Source: Nipponacmea schrenckii (Eukaryota > Mollusca > Gastropoda > Lottiidae). Taken from it: a stretch of 64,000 nucleotides of DNA. Positions 48,901-62,100 of the stretch are shown here, piece after piece (positions within the stretch are counted from its first letter, which is position 1; every line of letters starts with the position of its first letter). Under the pieces are notes generated by a model. That model did no database searches and was not told the origin of the DNA. It worked only from the letters and a program-made list of their open reading frames with translations. Location of the stretch: NCBI GenBank assembly GCA_030562195.1, contig JAUJPP010000007.1:26223769-26287768 (forward strand), written 5' to 3'. The translations under genes and the position numbers were made by a program.

Positions 48901-51812
48901 AAAGCATTACGTAGTTCAACCCTTGGAATTTTTTTCCATTGACCCTAGAGCTGACCTAGAATCTACACTTACTATACTCACGTAAAGTTTAAAGTAGAAG
49001 CAATAATATCCATCAAATCTTTCAAATATCCAACGAGGACCAGTGATCCATTCTCATGCTTTTCTTCCAAAAATGATGGCCACTGTAAGTAGAGATCATA
49101 AAGTTATTATTGATTTGATTATTGACAGTTTTGGTTTCGAAAACACTTCAAATTAATTGTTATCATAATAACATATTTTAGAACAGCATGCTATGGGACA
49201 TAGGTTTAGGTATCGGTTAGGGTGTACCTAGAGTAATTGTCAGATTTAGGGAGTATATACACAAGAGTCTGGATGCTATACTGTATACCATACATCGTCT
49301 TTTCGCACTTAGTCTGATATCACTACGGAACTCGCTATAACTAAGTCTGTAAAAGACTTACCAATTTAGTTAGAACCTTAAAGTGTCGGCCGTTATAACA
49401 ATTTACCATATTAGGGAATGCACGCTCAGGATCATAACCACTAGATATGTTGACGTAACTGAATATCGGCCCATCCTTTGATATCAGTAATGTGGATGCT
49501 TTTCCACACTTTTTCTACAATGAAAAGTTTGTTGCTTGTTTCTCGTCGGCAATTCCTAATGTTTAGGACACCCCCCCCCCCCCTACTACTGCCTTCCGTG
49601 ATATAAGACTAGTGATAATAATGTTCAGGTCCCCCCCCCCCCCACACTACTGCCTTCCGTGATATAAGACTAGTGATAATAATGTTCAGGGTATAGACAA
49701 TTCATGCTCCTTCTTTCGTAAATTAAGAGTTTCATATTTAAGTATTTCGTTGATAATTTCAGTTACTGTAACAGATCAAACGAAGAAAACACACCTTTGT
49801 ATCGGTTTGGATAATGAACAGATTATCAAAAGCTTGAACTGTTGTCAGCATTGTGCCTATATCAATATCTCTGTGGAATATAATCCATTTCGACCAGTGT
49901 CGTACGTGGACAGTTTTATTGGAATTTTCATCAATTCTGTTGATCTACAAACATAATTAGTCTTTTAAAATCAGGAACGTGTGTGTGTATAAATGTAAGG
50001 TGTATGTCCTCAGTGGGTTAAGAAAACAGAACATTCAATTTGCTGATAAATGATCTACTAGTAATTCATTAAATTTGTTTGATATGATGTCTGGGTATGA
50101 TAGGTTCTGAGAGTAGATTCTTAAAGCACACTTTAATTGATCCGAGCTCTATATGGTCTTTACACGCCGTCTTATTTTCCATCTAAGAAACATGCGCTGC
50201 ACAAACGCCCTTCTCTTCCAATGGATCATCTATAGTTGACCTTCGGGACCTATCGTCGTGTTTCTTTATCGACTCACAGGTATGTTAAATGAAGTCAACT
50301 TTTGAGTGTATGGAACTTCTGCTGGATGTCATAAGCAGTTATAGTAAATTTTACACAATAGTGTTTAAGATGACATATGGGGTCGTTGGCACAATGATTC
50401 TAGGACATAAAAATCCACAAGTTTGGATTCAATGTCACCGATAATAAAAATAAAAAACTAGACTAAAATGCGAAACTTATTTATCCCTACCCATTGTAAA
50501 ATGTTGATGATCAGCTCGTCAAATGTAAGAACTATAAATTGCAGATATTTGCCGCAATTTTGAATTGCAATACTTTTCACACATTCAGTAGCTTCTCTTT
50601 CTGACATTGTATCAACGGCCAGGAGAAAATATTTATGAAAGTCTATATCTCGCCAGATTCTTGACTCATTGTTCACTGGAAGACAAAAAATCATCAGGCA
50701 TCCGAGTACCAAATACCATCCCGAATTCGACAAAATACGTATATAAAATAATAACGTCAGGGATGAATATTGAAATTGTCCAGGGCAGCTAAAAGTTTAT
50801 CTTGACATATACCTATGTTTGAAAGGTGTCTATAGACGGTCGATTTATTGGTAATATACTCAAGGAAAATATTCAGATGATACAAAAATATAGCCTGGCA
50901 ATTCCTTTTTTTATTTCAATGACTCGTAAAATTTATCGTTTTTTGTGCTTCGTTTGGGCTGGTTTACACCTTTTAGGAGATGTTTGCGCGCTCGTTTGAT
51001 CTTCTTTGCGCTTTTTCGTTTGACAGATTAAGACATCAGTAGGATTTACATTGGAGAACAAAGCCAGTTGTGCGAGGATTAGATGTTCACAGATCTAACA
51101 AGATTGAAATATATAAGAATGCAGTCGTAGAGCGGTTGCCGACTAGAATCAGAGGATGAACCAGCTCAAGATTCCCTTTAATTAAACATGCTTTCTGTGT
51201 TTTTCGGCTAACCAACCTTTTAAGAGAAAAATGTGTTGCAACTGCAAAGACTTCATCGTTTCCAGCAGTCGACGTACCTTGAGAGTCGTACATAAAGATT
51301 AAAACATCATTTTCATCAGATGTCATAACAATCTCTTCCAATATATCAACTGTCTCTATGCTCAAACTCGAAATTTCTGTAAAATTTCAGAATTTTGTAA
51401 ATGATTGTAGGTGGAACACACATTTACAGTTAAAACATTTCTGTTTATTAAAGAAATGATTGGGGAATATACTATAATCTATAAGAGCTGTCCTATACTT
51501 GGGTATAAATTTGTATATTGTGCAAATCTGTGGATTTAAAAGAGGATTTGGATCAACCAGTAATTACAACATCTCATCAAATCCGTCCCATTTGATATTA
51601 AAAATTTTCTGTTATCATGACAAAATCTGACTCCTATTTGCCAGCAGTTGTTGAAGAATGTGTCAGTTAACTTACTTGAGAAAATCACACAATTAACAAT
51701 TATGTATCAACCTATCTTGATCATTAAAGCGAAAAAAACATTCCAACTTACCTTTATGTACCGTCATAGTATACTCTATTCCTAGCACAACCAAAACAAG
51801 CACGGCGAACAT
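45983..51812 (-). CDS. Ionotropic glutamate receptor-like protein (IR/iGluR superfamily)
   Basis: It belongs to the ligand-gated cation channels of the plasma membrane. Ten minus-strand exons close in phase: 51752-51812, 51278-51376, 50491-50675, 49362-49514, 48982-49082, 48626-48713, 48010-48316, 47568-47782, 46717-46979 and 45983-46199 (TAA), giving 562 residues. It begins with a signal peptide (MFAVLVLVVLGIEYTM). The amino-terminal domain is short or absent. The S1 lobe ends with APSAVTQERLQILDYALP, whose Arg is the usual glutamate-contacting residue. M1 is QVWLIVIATVSGFCITFWL. The pore region has LLNQGG, then M2 with VYKGNLVAFF in place of the usual SYTANLAAF. The S2 lobe has GTVNPGA, YISDYSSVSF (an acidic residue at the ligand position) and YGLAIAKGSP. 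M3 is VTVLLIFMSCCLALCSIVLLLEIL, followed by a short basic tail. The size and missing N-domain suit an IR-type divergent receptor. The small exon at 51278-51376 was chosen because its AAG|GTACGT donor restores phase. Confidence 0.9.
49562..49690. repeat. 62-bp direct duplication with C runs
   Basis: Two adjacent copies each carry a C run of about 13 followed by CTACTGCCTTCCGTGATATA and end in GATAATAATGTTCAGG. It lies in an intron of the glutamate-receptor-like gene. Confidence 0.85.
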
Positions 51813-51819
51813 ATTAACA

Positions 51820-53155
51820 ATTACTGGCACAAATGGCGAGAACAACCCGACAGTTGAACGATTGGAGCTCAAAAACTGTTACCGTATAATTAAACATCTT
51901 TTTCCAATTTTTATATCACTACATTAATCCTAATTAGTTGCGTCTTTTATTTATCTTTGATTGCTTTCAACCAGAAAATCAATTTAGTTCAACCATTAAA
52001 TGTACGTATCACCACGTACGAGAAAAAAAAGTTTCTCACAATTTAAGCTGTAGGCCTATTGAAGTTTTCATATTATATGTAATAGTCCGAGTTTTACGCT
52101 TCTAGTCGCTCAGATGGGACAATAAATTGAGACCCCGTGTGTTACAGTCCGTACTTAAAGATCCCTCCATTGCATAAAGAGTAGGCTAATGACACTGTCC
52201 TGGCAAAATTCTTCTCATTGCACGTCTTCATTAGCCTATTAGGTGCAGAAGATTTGGACATAAACTACATTTATTTCCATCAAATTTTTGCAAATAAGAA
52301 TAGACCTATTAATGTAACAATTTTCACACTGTGTTTCTGACTTTCCTTTAGCCTTTAAATATAAGACTAACGTCCAACATTTCTATTGTAGAGGTAAGAT
52401 ACCCGAGAACCGGCATTTTGAATTATAACTAGTTAACGATACCGGCTATCAATTGTCCTACTATGGTATACAATCTATAATATACAATAGTACTTGCTTC
52501 ATATTTGGCTACTCAAGTAAAGCTATAGACGCTTATTTATTAATGAATATTCGTTTCAGAATATATTTATGCCATTTTTTCCCTAATCCAATATTTTTGA
52601 CAACTGGCGCGAATTATTACTTCCTGCTCTTTCCGATGAAAAAATGTCAACCCTAAATTCAGCCGTGCGAAGCAATCTAAACCACCTATTTGGTAGTTAC
52701 TTTATTTGTTTTGTTCCCTTATATCGTATTCGATCTATAGGGAAATAATTTATTAGTTGACAAATATTGAAATCGTCTCCATCTGCGCAATAGCAACATC
52801 AATAATTGATGATTGAACTTTCAAACTAAAAAACATCATCATCGGCATCAAGTCTGTCGCAGTGTCACACAGTTGCACTAGCAATAATAAGAAAAATATA
52901 AGTAAGACATCATTGGCTGCTGTAGGACTTTGGATTGGTCATGGCACAACCACCATCAAAGTTTTGTATAATGTATTCAGCTCTTTAAAAAAAGGGGGGG
53001 GGGTGGGGGTATATTATGTCCATCATAATCAAATATGATTAGGGAAACCACTTCATCCACATTCTGTGGGTTCTTTGTAAAGATGTATTATCGGTAATCA
53101 TGAAATGGATGAATTGCTCTCCCCAATAGCATTATTGTTTATCCCTCTATTTCAG
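51820..53155. other. Spacer between the divergent receptor and FANCA genes
   Basis: It holds a SINE copy (52085-52275) and presumably the FANCA promoter and first exon. The first FANCA exon with the start codon could not be assigned: a candidate ATG at about 52942 with a donor 25 bases on gives a stop when spliced to 53156. Confidence 0.45.
52085..52275 (+). repeat. SINE fragment, copy 1
   Basis: It contains TCAGATGGGACAATAAA, CCCCGTGTGTTACAG, AAAGATCCCTCC and GCATAAAGAGTAGGC, then CATTAGCCTATTAGGTGCAG. The same order of blocks is found at 58535-58800 and 59075-59272. The tRNA-like head is not visible here. Confidence 0.7.
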
Positions 53156-56100
53156 AGTCTAGAAAGAGAAAAAGTGATTTGTCACCAGATAGTAGATCAA
53201 TGTTAAAACAATCAGTTTTTAGACTAATATCATACCATCAAGATAAAGATAAAATACTTCAAGAGGTATCATACTTCCTCTTTTTGTAAATCTAGATCTG
53301 ATGTACCGGTATACTGTTGTGATACTATAGTTTTTATACGCCCACATTATAATGTGGTCGTATATTGTCGTCACCCCTGTCCGTCCGTCTGTCCGTCCGT
53401 CCACAATTGCTTGTGAACGCAATAGAGGCTACAGTTTTTGTCGGATTTGAATAAAACTTGCTGTGATCATTTATATTGATGAGATATCGGACAAGTTAAC
53501 TTAGTAAAAACGCGTCAAAATTGGCTTGTGAACGCGATAGAGACTACAGTTTTCATCGGATTTAAATGAAACTTTCTGTGATCATTAATATTGATGAGAT
53601 CTTGGACAAGTTTGGAATTGGTGATTTTTCGATGAACGGGTTTTGAGTTATTGCACTTGATTTAGCCAAAAAATGTGTCAAAATTGGCTTGTGAACGCGA
53701 TAGACACTACAGTTTTCATCGGATTTAAATGAAACTTTCTGTGATCATTAATATTGATGAGATCTCGGACAAGTTTAAAATTGTTTTTTTGATGTTTGAG
53801 TTATTGCACTTGATTTAGCCCAAAACGCGTCAAAATTGGCATGTGAACGCAATAGAGACTACAGTTTTCATCAGATTTGAATGAAACTGGCTGTGATCAT
53901 TTATATTGATGAGATCTTGGACAAGTTCGAAATTGGCCATTTTTCGATGAATGGTTTTGGAGTTATTGCACTTGACTTAGCCAAAACGCATCAAAATTGA
54001 CTTGTGAACGCGATAGAGATCACAATTTCCATTTGATTTGTATGAAATTTGGTGTTATCATTTTTATTGATGAAATCTTTGAAAAGTTTGATCATGACAA
54101 TTTTTGGGTGAACGTCTTTTGAGTTATTGGCCTTGACTAAGTCAAATTGTTTCGAAATAGACTTGTGAACGCAATAGAGACAACAGTTTTCATCTGATTG
54201 GAATGAAATTTGGTGTGATCATTGAAGTTGATGTCATCTTGGTCAAGTTTGAAATTGACATTTCGATATACTGTTTTGAGTTATTGACGTAGTCAAAATG
54301 CGGCTTGTGATTGCGATAGAAAATACAGTTTTCATCTGATTTTAATGAAATTTGGTGTGAATTAGATTAGACCTAAATAATCTTATAGTCTTTTACTGTG
54401 TTAAAACAGAAAATATGGGCGTATCTTGCTAGGCAACCACTTGTTAACTATCTTGTAACTTGAAAATAACACACACAAACTTATTTCAGAACCAGTATAC
54501 TGTAATCCTTGATGTAATAAGTCAAACTTGAAAAGGCTAAATTGTTTCAGCTAAGCCTTCAGATGACTTTAATGCCATTTCTGAACTTTAAATGTGATTT
54601 GAATTCTTACTTGAATATCATAACGGCTGTCAATATTTGGACGAGTACTGTTCAGTCAGTTAATATTGAATGTAAACAATTTGTAACGCAATACTAATGA
54701 CATATATTGTGTTGTATAAACATTGATTCAATGAAATAAGACAATCAACGGAAATGGTGTATGTTGTTATAACTATTATTAATGTCAATATCATGAATTA
54801 AAGGGGCCCAGGCTTTATTTGTTTTGGACAATCATCCGACAGCCTCAAACACATGAAATCTTTTGGTTAGCTAATCAGAAATAGTCTACAGAGCTTACCT
54901 TAGTAATTTGAGCCTTCAAATCCATGTGTATCCATAATTATCTGTGTTTGAAAATCATAATGTCGTAAGAAATTACGAACGTCCCGCCATATTGGAAAAC
55001 GGTTCGTCTTGATAATCAAAGAGTTATCCTTCCCGTCGTGCAATAGCGGTCATCTATTTTAATAGACTACAACGCATTTTCAATTGTAGACTTCTTCAAC
55101 AGGACACACAATTTTCAGACTGACTGGAGACCAGCCGCGTACAGCAAGGACAAAAAATGAAAAGTGAAATTTTTTGTTTGAGGTATATTTCAAGGTATTT
55201 TGCGATTTTTCTTAGAGCTTGAGTATTTCTGAGGACTGTTTAAATGTAACAAAGGCCCAAAACGACCAAGCCTGGGCCTCTTTAAACATAACTTGACAGG
55301 AACATTTATACACTAATCAGACTGCCTTCCGAAGCATTAGTCATACATGGATGATGTCTTGTTAATTACTTATAGTAGGGAGTCTGCATAGTTGTAGAAT
55401 ATTCTCATTCATCAACTCTATATCTCTTCAATTACTTTGCTTTGATGTGTAAATGAAAATACCAATTTTCAAAAGTAACCAGCCCTTATTTCCAATATCT
55501 GCTGTCCCGCAGGGGAATCAATTTTTGAAATACAACTTATGAACACTTACTTTAAAACTCTTTGAATGTTTCAGACAATTTCTTGTTCTGATCGGAAATC
55601 AAGAGTAAAGACAAGTGAGAATGGTATGTAATAAATAATTGAATATCAATTGTATACTTTTTATACAATGGTGTGCAAATTACTTTATGATTAAAGCAAC
55701 AAACTATATAATGAAAGATCTTAATTCCATTAAAAACTAGATTATAAAAGATATTCATTCCATTAAAAACTAGATTATAAAAGATTTTCAATTCCATTAA
55801 AAACTAGATTATAAAAGATTTTAATTCCATTAATAACTAGATTATGAAAGATTTTAATTGCATTAAAAACTAGATTATAAAAGATTTTAACTCCATTAAA
55901 AACTAGATTATAAAAGATTTTAATTCCATTAAAAACTAGATTATAAAAGATTTTAATTCCATTAAAAAGTAGATTATAAAAGATTTTCAATTCCATTAAA
56001 AACTAGATAATTAAAGATTTTAATTCCATTAAAAACTAGATTATAAAAGATTTTCAATTCTATTAATAACTAGATTATAAAAGATTTTCAATTCATTTAA

Positions 56101-59100
56101 AAACTAGATTATAAAAGATTTTAATTCCATTAAAAACTAGATTATAAAAGATTTTCAATTCTATTAATAACTAGATTATAAAAGATTTTCAATTCATTTA
56201 AAAACTAGATTATAAAAGATTTTAATTCCATTAAAACTAGATTATAAAAGATTTTAATTCCATTAAAACTAGATTACAATAGATTTTAATTCTATTAAAA
56301 ACTAGATTATGAAAGATTTTAATTCCATTAAAAACTAGATTATAAAATATTTTCAATTCAATTAAAAACAAGATTATAAAAGATTTTCAATTCCATTAAA
56401 AACTAGATTATAAAAGATTTTCAATTCCATTAAAAACTAGATTATTAAAGATTTTAATTCCATTAAAAACTAGATTATGAAAGATTTTTAATTACATAGA
56501 AATGATTGATAACGCCCTATCTGAAATAATATCTCAAGACAGGGTAACAATAATAATAAATTCTTTATGGATCAGATTTAAGTGTATTTCTCCCCAAAAA
56601 AGACTGTATCTGTAAAACATTTTTTATTAATTTCAGCCCAGTGTCTGTCTGTTTTAGAGAAAAGAGAAGAAAATGATATCTATTCCTCAGTTTTATCAAT
56701 CATCAAATTAATTCATCAAAATATTGAACTGAACAATCATGTTTTACTCACTGGTAATACAAAGGTAAGTTACGGAAATTATTTGTCTTTGTGTTTTCAT
56801 AATTCTGTCATGATTAAAGAAATTGGTTTTAGTATTTGATTCTAAGTGATAAATAACATGAGGGAACAAAAATAACACTTTTTTGAGTAGGAAGATTAAT
56901 AAAAAAAAAAGAACATAATATTTTATTTTAAAATGGCCAATAAAGGCTTGTTTGTGTGGCATTCAAAAAAGATTTAATAAAAGACATGTGGCCAATTTGA
57001 AAATTAATATTAATTGCAGTTAGAAGTTGAAAATTGTATGAAGTTAATAAAGGAGATTATATCTACTGGTCATTTCCAGTATAGTCATTTATTGGCATTA
57101 TTTAATAAACAGGTATTTTTTTTAATATAAATACTTTATACTAGTGCTGGGTTTTGTCAATCATGCCATGTATCGTGTATGGCAATAAAATGGTAAAATA
57201 CGATACTTAAGTTATTTGAAAACAATGGATTTCCGTGAAGTCTGAGAAAGGAAGTTATGATGGGATATGCTTGCATTTACCGACTAGCAAATAAAATATT
57301 ACCCACTATTCTATGGAATGCCATGTATCGTCAAGTATCCATTTACGACCCTGTGGTACGATACGCGTATTGTGCCATGTTGTATCACAACACAATGATT
57401 CAACAATATATCCTGCCAGCGCTACTATACCATCAAACCAATTATACATTTAGATTAAAATATTAGAAATTTGTGTAAGCTAAAAATTAATTTAAGATTT
57501 GAACGACATTTAGAAGCAGAGAGCTAATATGAAAGAATGGCATAGGTTATAGTATAACACACTTCTTTAGTAACAAAGTACATAACGTTTCAACACAATT
57601 TAAATGTGTTTTCGTCAATTGAATTTGTCATGTGACTTGTAATTTTCAGAAATTTCCAATAGAAGTTTGGTGGATGTTGAATAAAGACGATATATATAGC
57701 ATTGAAAGTTATCTTAAGAGGTGTTCATAAATTTTTATAAGTATATAAAAATAAGCAATTAGTTGATATTTGCTAACGATCGAAATTTGCTTCTCAAAAA
57801 ACCTCATGATCAACTTTTGTTGTAAGTGTGGTATCTGGCACTGTTTTCATTGTTCCACACAAATTTAAATTCCAAATTTTTGATAAATGTAAATTTAAGT
57901 GCAACTTATTTCGATTGTTGTAAATTTGATAGATGTGATGAAGTTCTTGCCCATGAAGTATCGGGAGAATTATTTGGTTTACTGGTAGGAGATTATATTA
58001 CTAGAGACTTTCGTTACCAGATAGTCACAGGTTGGTCCAATGTCTTAAAAAAATTATCTAATCTTTAAGAATAGGAAAATTAACTTCTACAACTGTGAGG
58101 TAGCTTTCTTCATTACGAATCCTTTGAGGCAGGCTTTGCTCAGTCCTGTTGAACTCTTGATATCACTCTAACTTGGCCTCCTTTGGTATACATGGTTTAT
58201 ATTCTTTGGTTACTTATTCTATAGTCATCTTAAATTCATAAGTGATCTTGTGAGGAAGGGTTTGCTCAGTCCTGTGAAACGCCTGATACCACTTAACTGA
58301 GTTTGTCAACTTGGCTTCCTCTAGACAGTTCACATAGTTTGTATTCTTTTTGTGGATATACTTATCCACCAGTCATATCAATAACTTACTTATTTTCACA
58401 CTAAATAGGTGGTCTAGTTATTATATTTTTGCGGAATTATTCTGGATTTATTTTCAGACATTACTCATATATTAGTCAAGATTGCTTTTCCTGTAAAGAA
58501 AAATGAACAACAGGCTCCTCTCAGAAAGGTATGTGGGAGACGTTGTGGATCAGTGAGTTAGATGCTTGTTAGCTAAACTTAGGGTTCAGGGTACCATTCT
58601 GGCAAAGATCAAGATGAACTTTCAGATTTTTCAGCCAGGTTTCCCCTATCAGTGATATAGGGCGTAAGGACTGACATGGAAAAAGCATCTAGTTGTTCAG
58701 CTGGGACAATAAACCGATGCCCTGTGTGCTACAGACTGCATGCTAAAGATCCCTTGACAGTTGGAAATCGCAAAAAGAGTTTGCTATATTATGTTAGTAT
58801 ATTTATACTATAATAATTTAGCTTTGCATGAAATTCAATCAGTTGCCACTAACAAATATCTGTGTTCTCTTTGTAATGTACGGTATCTTATAGGTGTGTA
58901 TGAAGATTTTAGATGGAGTCACAAAAGGTAATGGCTCTGACTAATTTGCATATTAATAATATTGAAGGACTAGATAGACCTCAATGTCTTCTTTCTAGTT
59001 AATTTACCTTCTGAAACTTGATATTCAATTTAATATGAAGACTTAGCATATAAGCATTAAGCTCTAAGCTTCCTGCAGGTCGTAGGGGCTGAAATGAAAA

Positions 59101-62100
59101 AGTGTTGATGGGACAATAAACAGCAACCCTGTGTGCTACATGCTGTGCAAGTTGAAGATCCCTCAATAGTTGAAAATTGCAAAAAGAGTAGGTCAATGAT
59201 GCTGTCCAGAAAATCTCCTTCATTGCATTCTGCTTTGTTTCATTAGCCCATTAGGCACAGAGGACTGGGATATAGAAATCCATTTATTTCCTTAGCTTTC
59301 CTTAGCTCAAGTTCAATTATTTCCTTGAATTCTTATTCATATCAAAATGAATTGATAGTATTATCATGTTTTATTCTAGGAGTATTATGCCAAATGAAAG
59401 ATTTAACAGAAGGGACAATTTTACACACCACTCCACCAACAGATGTTCTAAAACAATCATATTACAGAAAATACGCCACTCATACAGTCTCATTTACCAT
59501 GAGTTATTCACCTAATATGAAAGGTATTGTAATCATTAATATAATAATGTTGTGTTGATGAAGCCATACATGCTATTCATTGATCTCTAAGTAACTTATT
59601 TGGGTCTTATGAAGGAATGGGAAGGATGAACGTTTGATATGCAGGTGGCCAAACATATTGTAGAAATTGAATGATTGAATAATATGGTGTCCTTATAAAT
59701 GTTTTAACAGGTGGCCTAAAAACACAAAGCAAATCATAGGGATCTGTATTTCAGTGTGGTATAAAAGAAATGTAATTTCTTGTAGCTATAATTTATTTTC
59801 TGTACTCTTATACTGAAAAATATCTTTCTGTTTATTTTTTCAGTATCTCAAGCATTACAGAATCAGGGAAATTGGAAGTCTGCTAAAACAAATCCAGTTC
59901 GAATTCAACTTTATAAACAGGTAACTGCAAATAACCAATTTTATTCATGATATATATGATTTATATTGGCATTACATAGGTAAAAATTGTATCATAATGA
60001 AAAATGGGTTGGGAAATCGGAGGTATAAGAGTTAGTAACTTTGCAGATACATGTGTTGTGTTATTGGTGGTACTTGATTGGTTGGTTCTGAGTATGTTCC
60101 ACCTCTATCATTTCTGACAATTATATGTTCTGAAACAGTATTTTGCCACTTACCCATCAAATTTTTCTCTGCCATTTTGAGTTTTGCATTCTGAACCATG
60201 CTTCAAATTGGCTTTTTGCTCTAAAGGTCGATTTTCTAAATCCTTAAAATGTAGATTAGAAGTTCCCCATATTGACAGTCTTGTAGTATGATTGATTTGA
60301 TCTGTTTAAATTGTAGCTGATGTTACTATTTGAAGCCCAAGAAGTAATAGATATATTGAATAGAATTCTGGAAAGACAGGAAGTCAATTGGGAAAATGTT
60401 TTGTCATTTTTAGCCACATATTTAGTTTGTTTTAAAGAAGCTCCATCACTAATTGAAGGTTTGTTGACATAGCTCTTGTTTAAATGTTGTCTCAGTGTTA
60501 TACAATGAATATTGTAATCTATAGTTTATCATTCTCTTAAAACACATTCTTTGTCTGTTATTGATTAAAGTATCTTTTATCTTCACTAAAAGCCTCTTAA
60601 TGTAATTGATATATCATTGTGTTGTTGTATTGAATCTTCTTAGGTGCAGAAGAGTAGGACGTAAAAATCATTTCATTTCATTTTGTATCGTCCCCATAGA
60701 CTAAACATTAGACAGGACCATGACCTTGAGTATTGGACTTGGCCCTTTTAAAAAAAAGAGTCTGTGTTTGTACCCATGGAATGAATGTTAGACAGACACG
60801 TGTGTATTGGACCTACTACTGACCCATGTAAAATGGAGAGTTCATTATTATTTATAAGATATAGACCGGTACGAGGTTAATATTCGAAAAAAAATGTTGA
60901 GGGCTTGCCAGAGACATTTTTTTCGAATATTAACCAAGGTGTTTGAGGTCTATATCTAACTTACAATCGAAGGAAAACTATGGTTTTTTTTTACTATTAA
61001 CCCCCTTTTTCCGATCAATTTGTCCACAGGTTAATATATGAAATAATCGTTGTCGACATTAAAGGTAAAATAATACCGTGGATTGTAATTTTGCATGAAC
61101 TTGTTCTGTCATAAAGATGCATAAGTCAATTATACCTATGAATTGATTGCAATAAACCAGTAAGACTATTTGGTATTTATTTTTTGTAGAGCATGTGAAG
61201 AGATTGTTAAATGAAGGACTAGAGAAAGGTGATATGGAGAGTACTATTGTTGCTTTCTTGTTGCTAAGACAGAGTTGTCTAGAAGGTCCACATGTCTTTC
61301 CGTCTTACCAAGATTGGTTTCAGGTGACATTCTTTTGTTCATTTTTGGAGAAAAAAAACATAATTCTTTCATATCAGAGATAAAAACATTAAACTGGAGA
61401 ACAGGGGCCTTATTCTCCAGTTTTAAATTTTAAGAAATACCTTAATCTTCTTGGATTACAAAACTAAAACTAGAATTGCTGACAATTATGAACATATTTC
61501 AACAACCTCAGAATATTATGGAGCTCAAATTTGCAATTGCCAACATCTAGGCAATATATTGAATTTCATATGACCTAGTTTTCAAAGTGATAAACTGATT
61601 AGGTCACACCTTCCGTAGCTGTTAAAAATGGTGACAAATATATAATTATCAATTTCTGCTATATTTAAGAATTTTTTAAGTAGGACAAATAAAAAAATAC
61701 CATATACCCAACGATCAAATGTATAAATGTTCTTAATTTTATTAAAATCGGCCTATCAACAGTGCCTTTATTAGGACTTGAAAAATTGTAATCAAAATTC
61801 AAAATGGCAGCCAATATGGCAGCTGGAGCTAATTTTTTAGATCATTTCAATTACTATTCTTAAGTTATTCATAAAACAGTTTGCACGTTTCACCAAGATG
61901 GAATAGATCAGAAGTTACATAATTACGTCATTTGAGGCCAAACCGGAAGTTGAAATTTTTTTTCCAAATTTAGTTAAAATTGAAATGTTATCGCCTTTGA
62001 ACTGGTGAAGTTTTAAAATTTCACCATTTACATTAAGCCAGAAATCCAGGTTTGAATTTTTTTCTGATGACCATTCAATTTTAAAATGCAAATCTCGGGT

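Noticed and set aside
51087..51277. Extension of the second glutamate-receptor exon through the rest of a 92-codon frame
   Set aside because: The AAG|GTACGT donor at 51277 restores phase 1 exactly to the next exon and gives a total length divisible by three; the extension does not.
55552..55996. Minus-strand frames with an FYNLVFNGIK repeat
   Set aside because: They are produced by the AT-rich 33-bp satellite and are interrupted wherever units have indels.
55700..56500. Possible CRISPR-like array
   Set aside because: Units are contiguous with no unique spacers, and the host is an animal genome.
57257..57466. 69-codon plus-strand frame
   Set aside because: It lies within the hAT MITE and is not coding.
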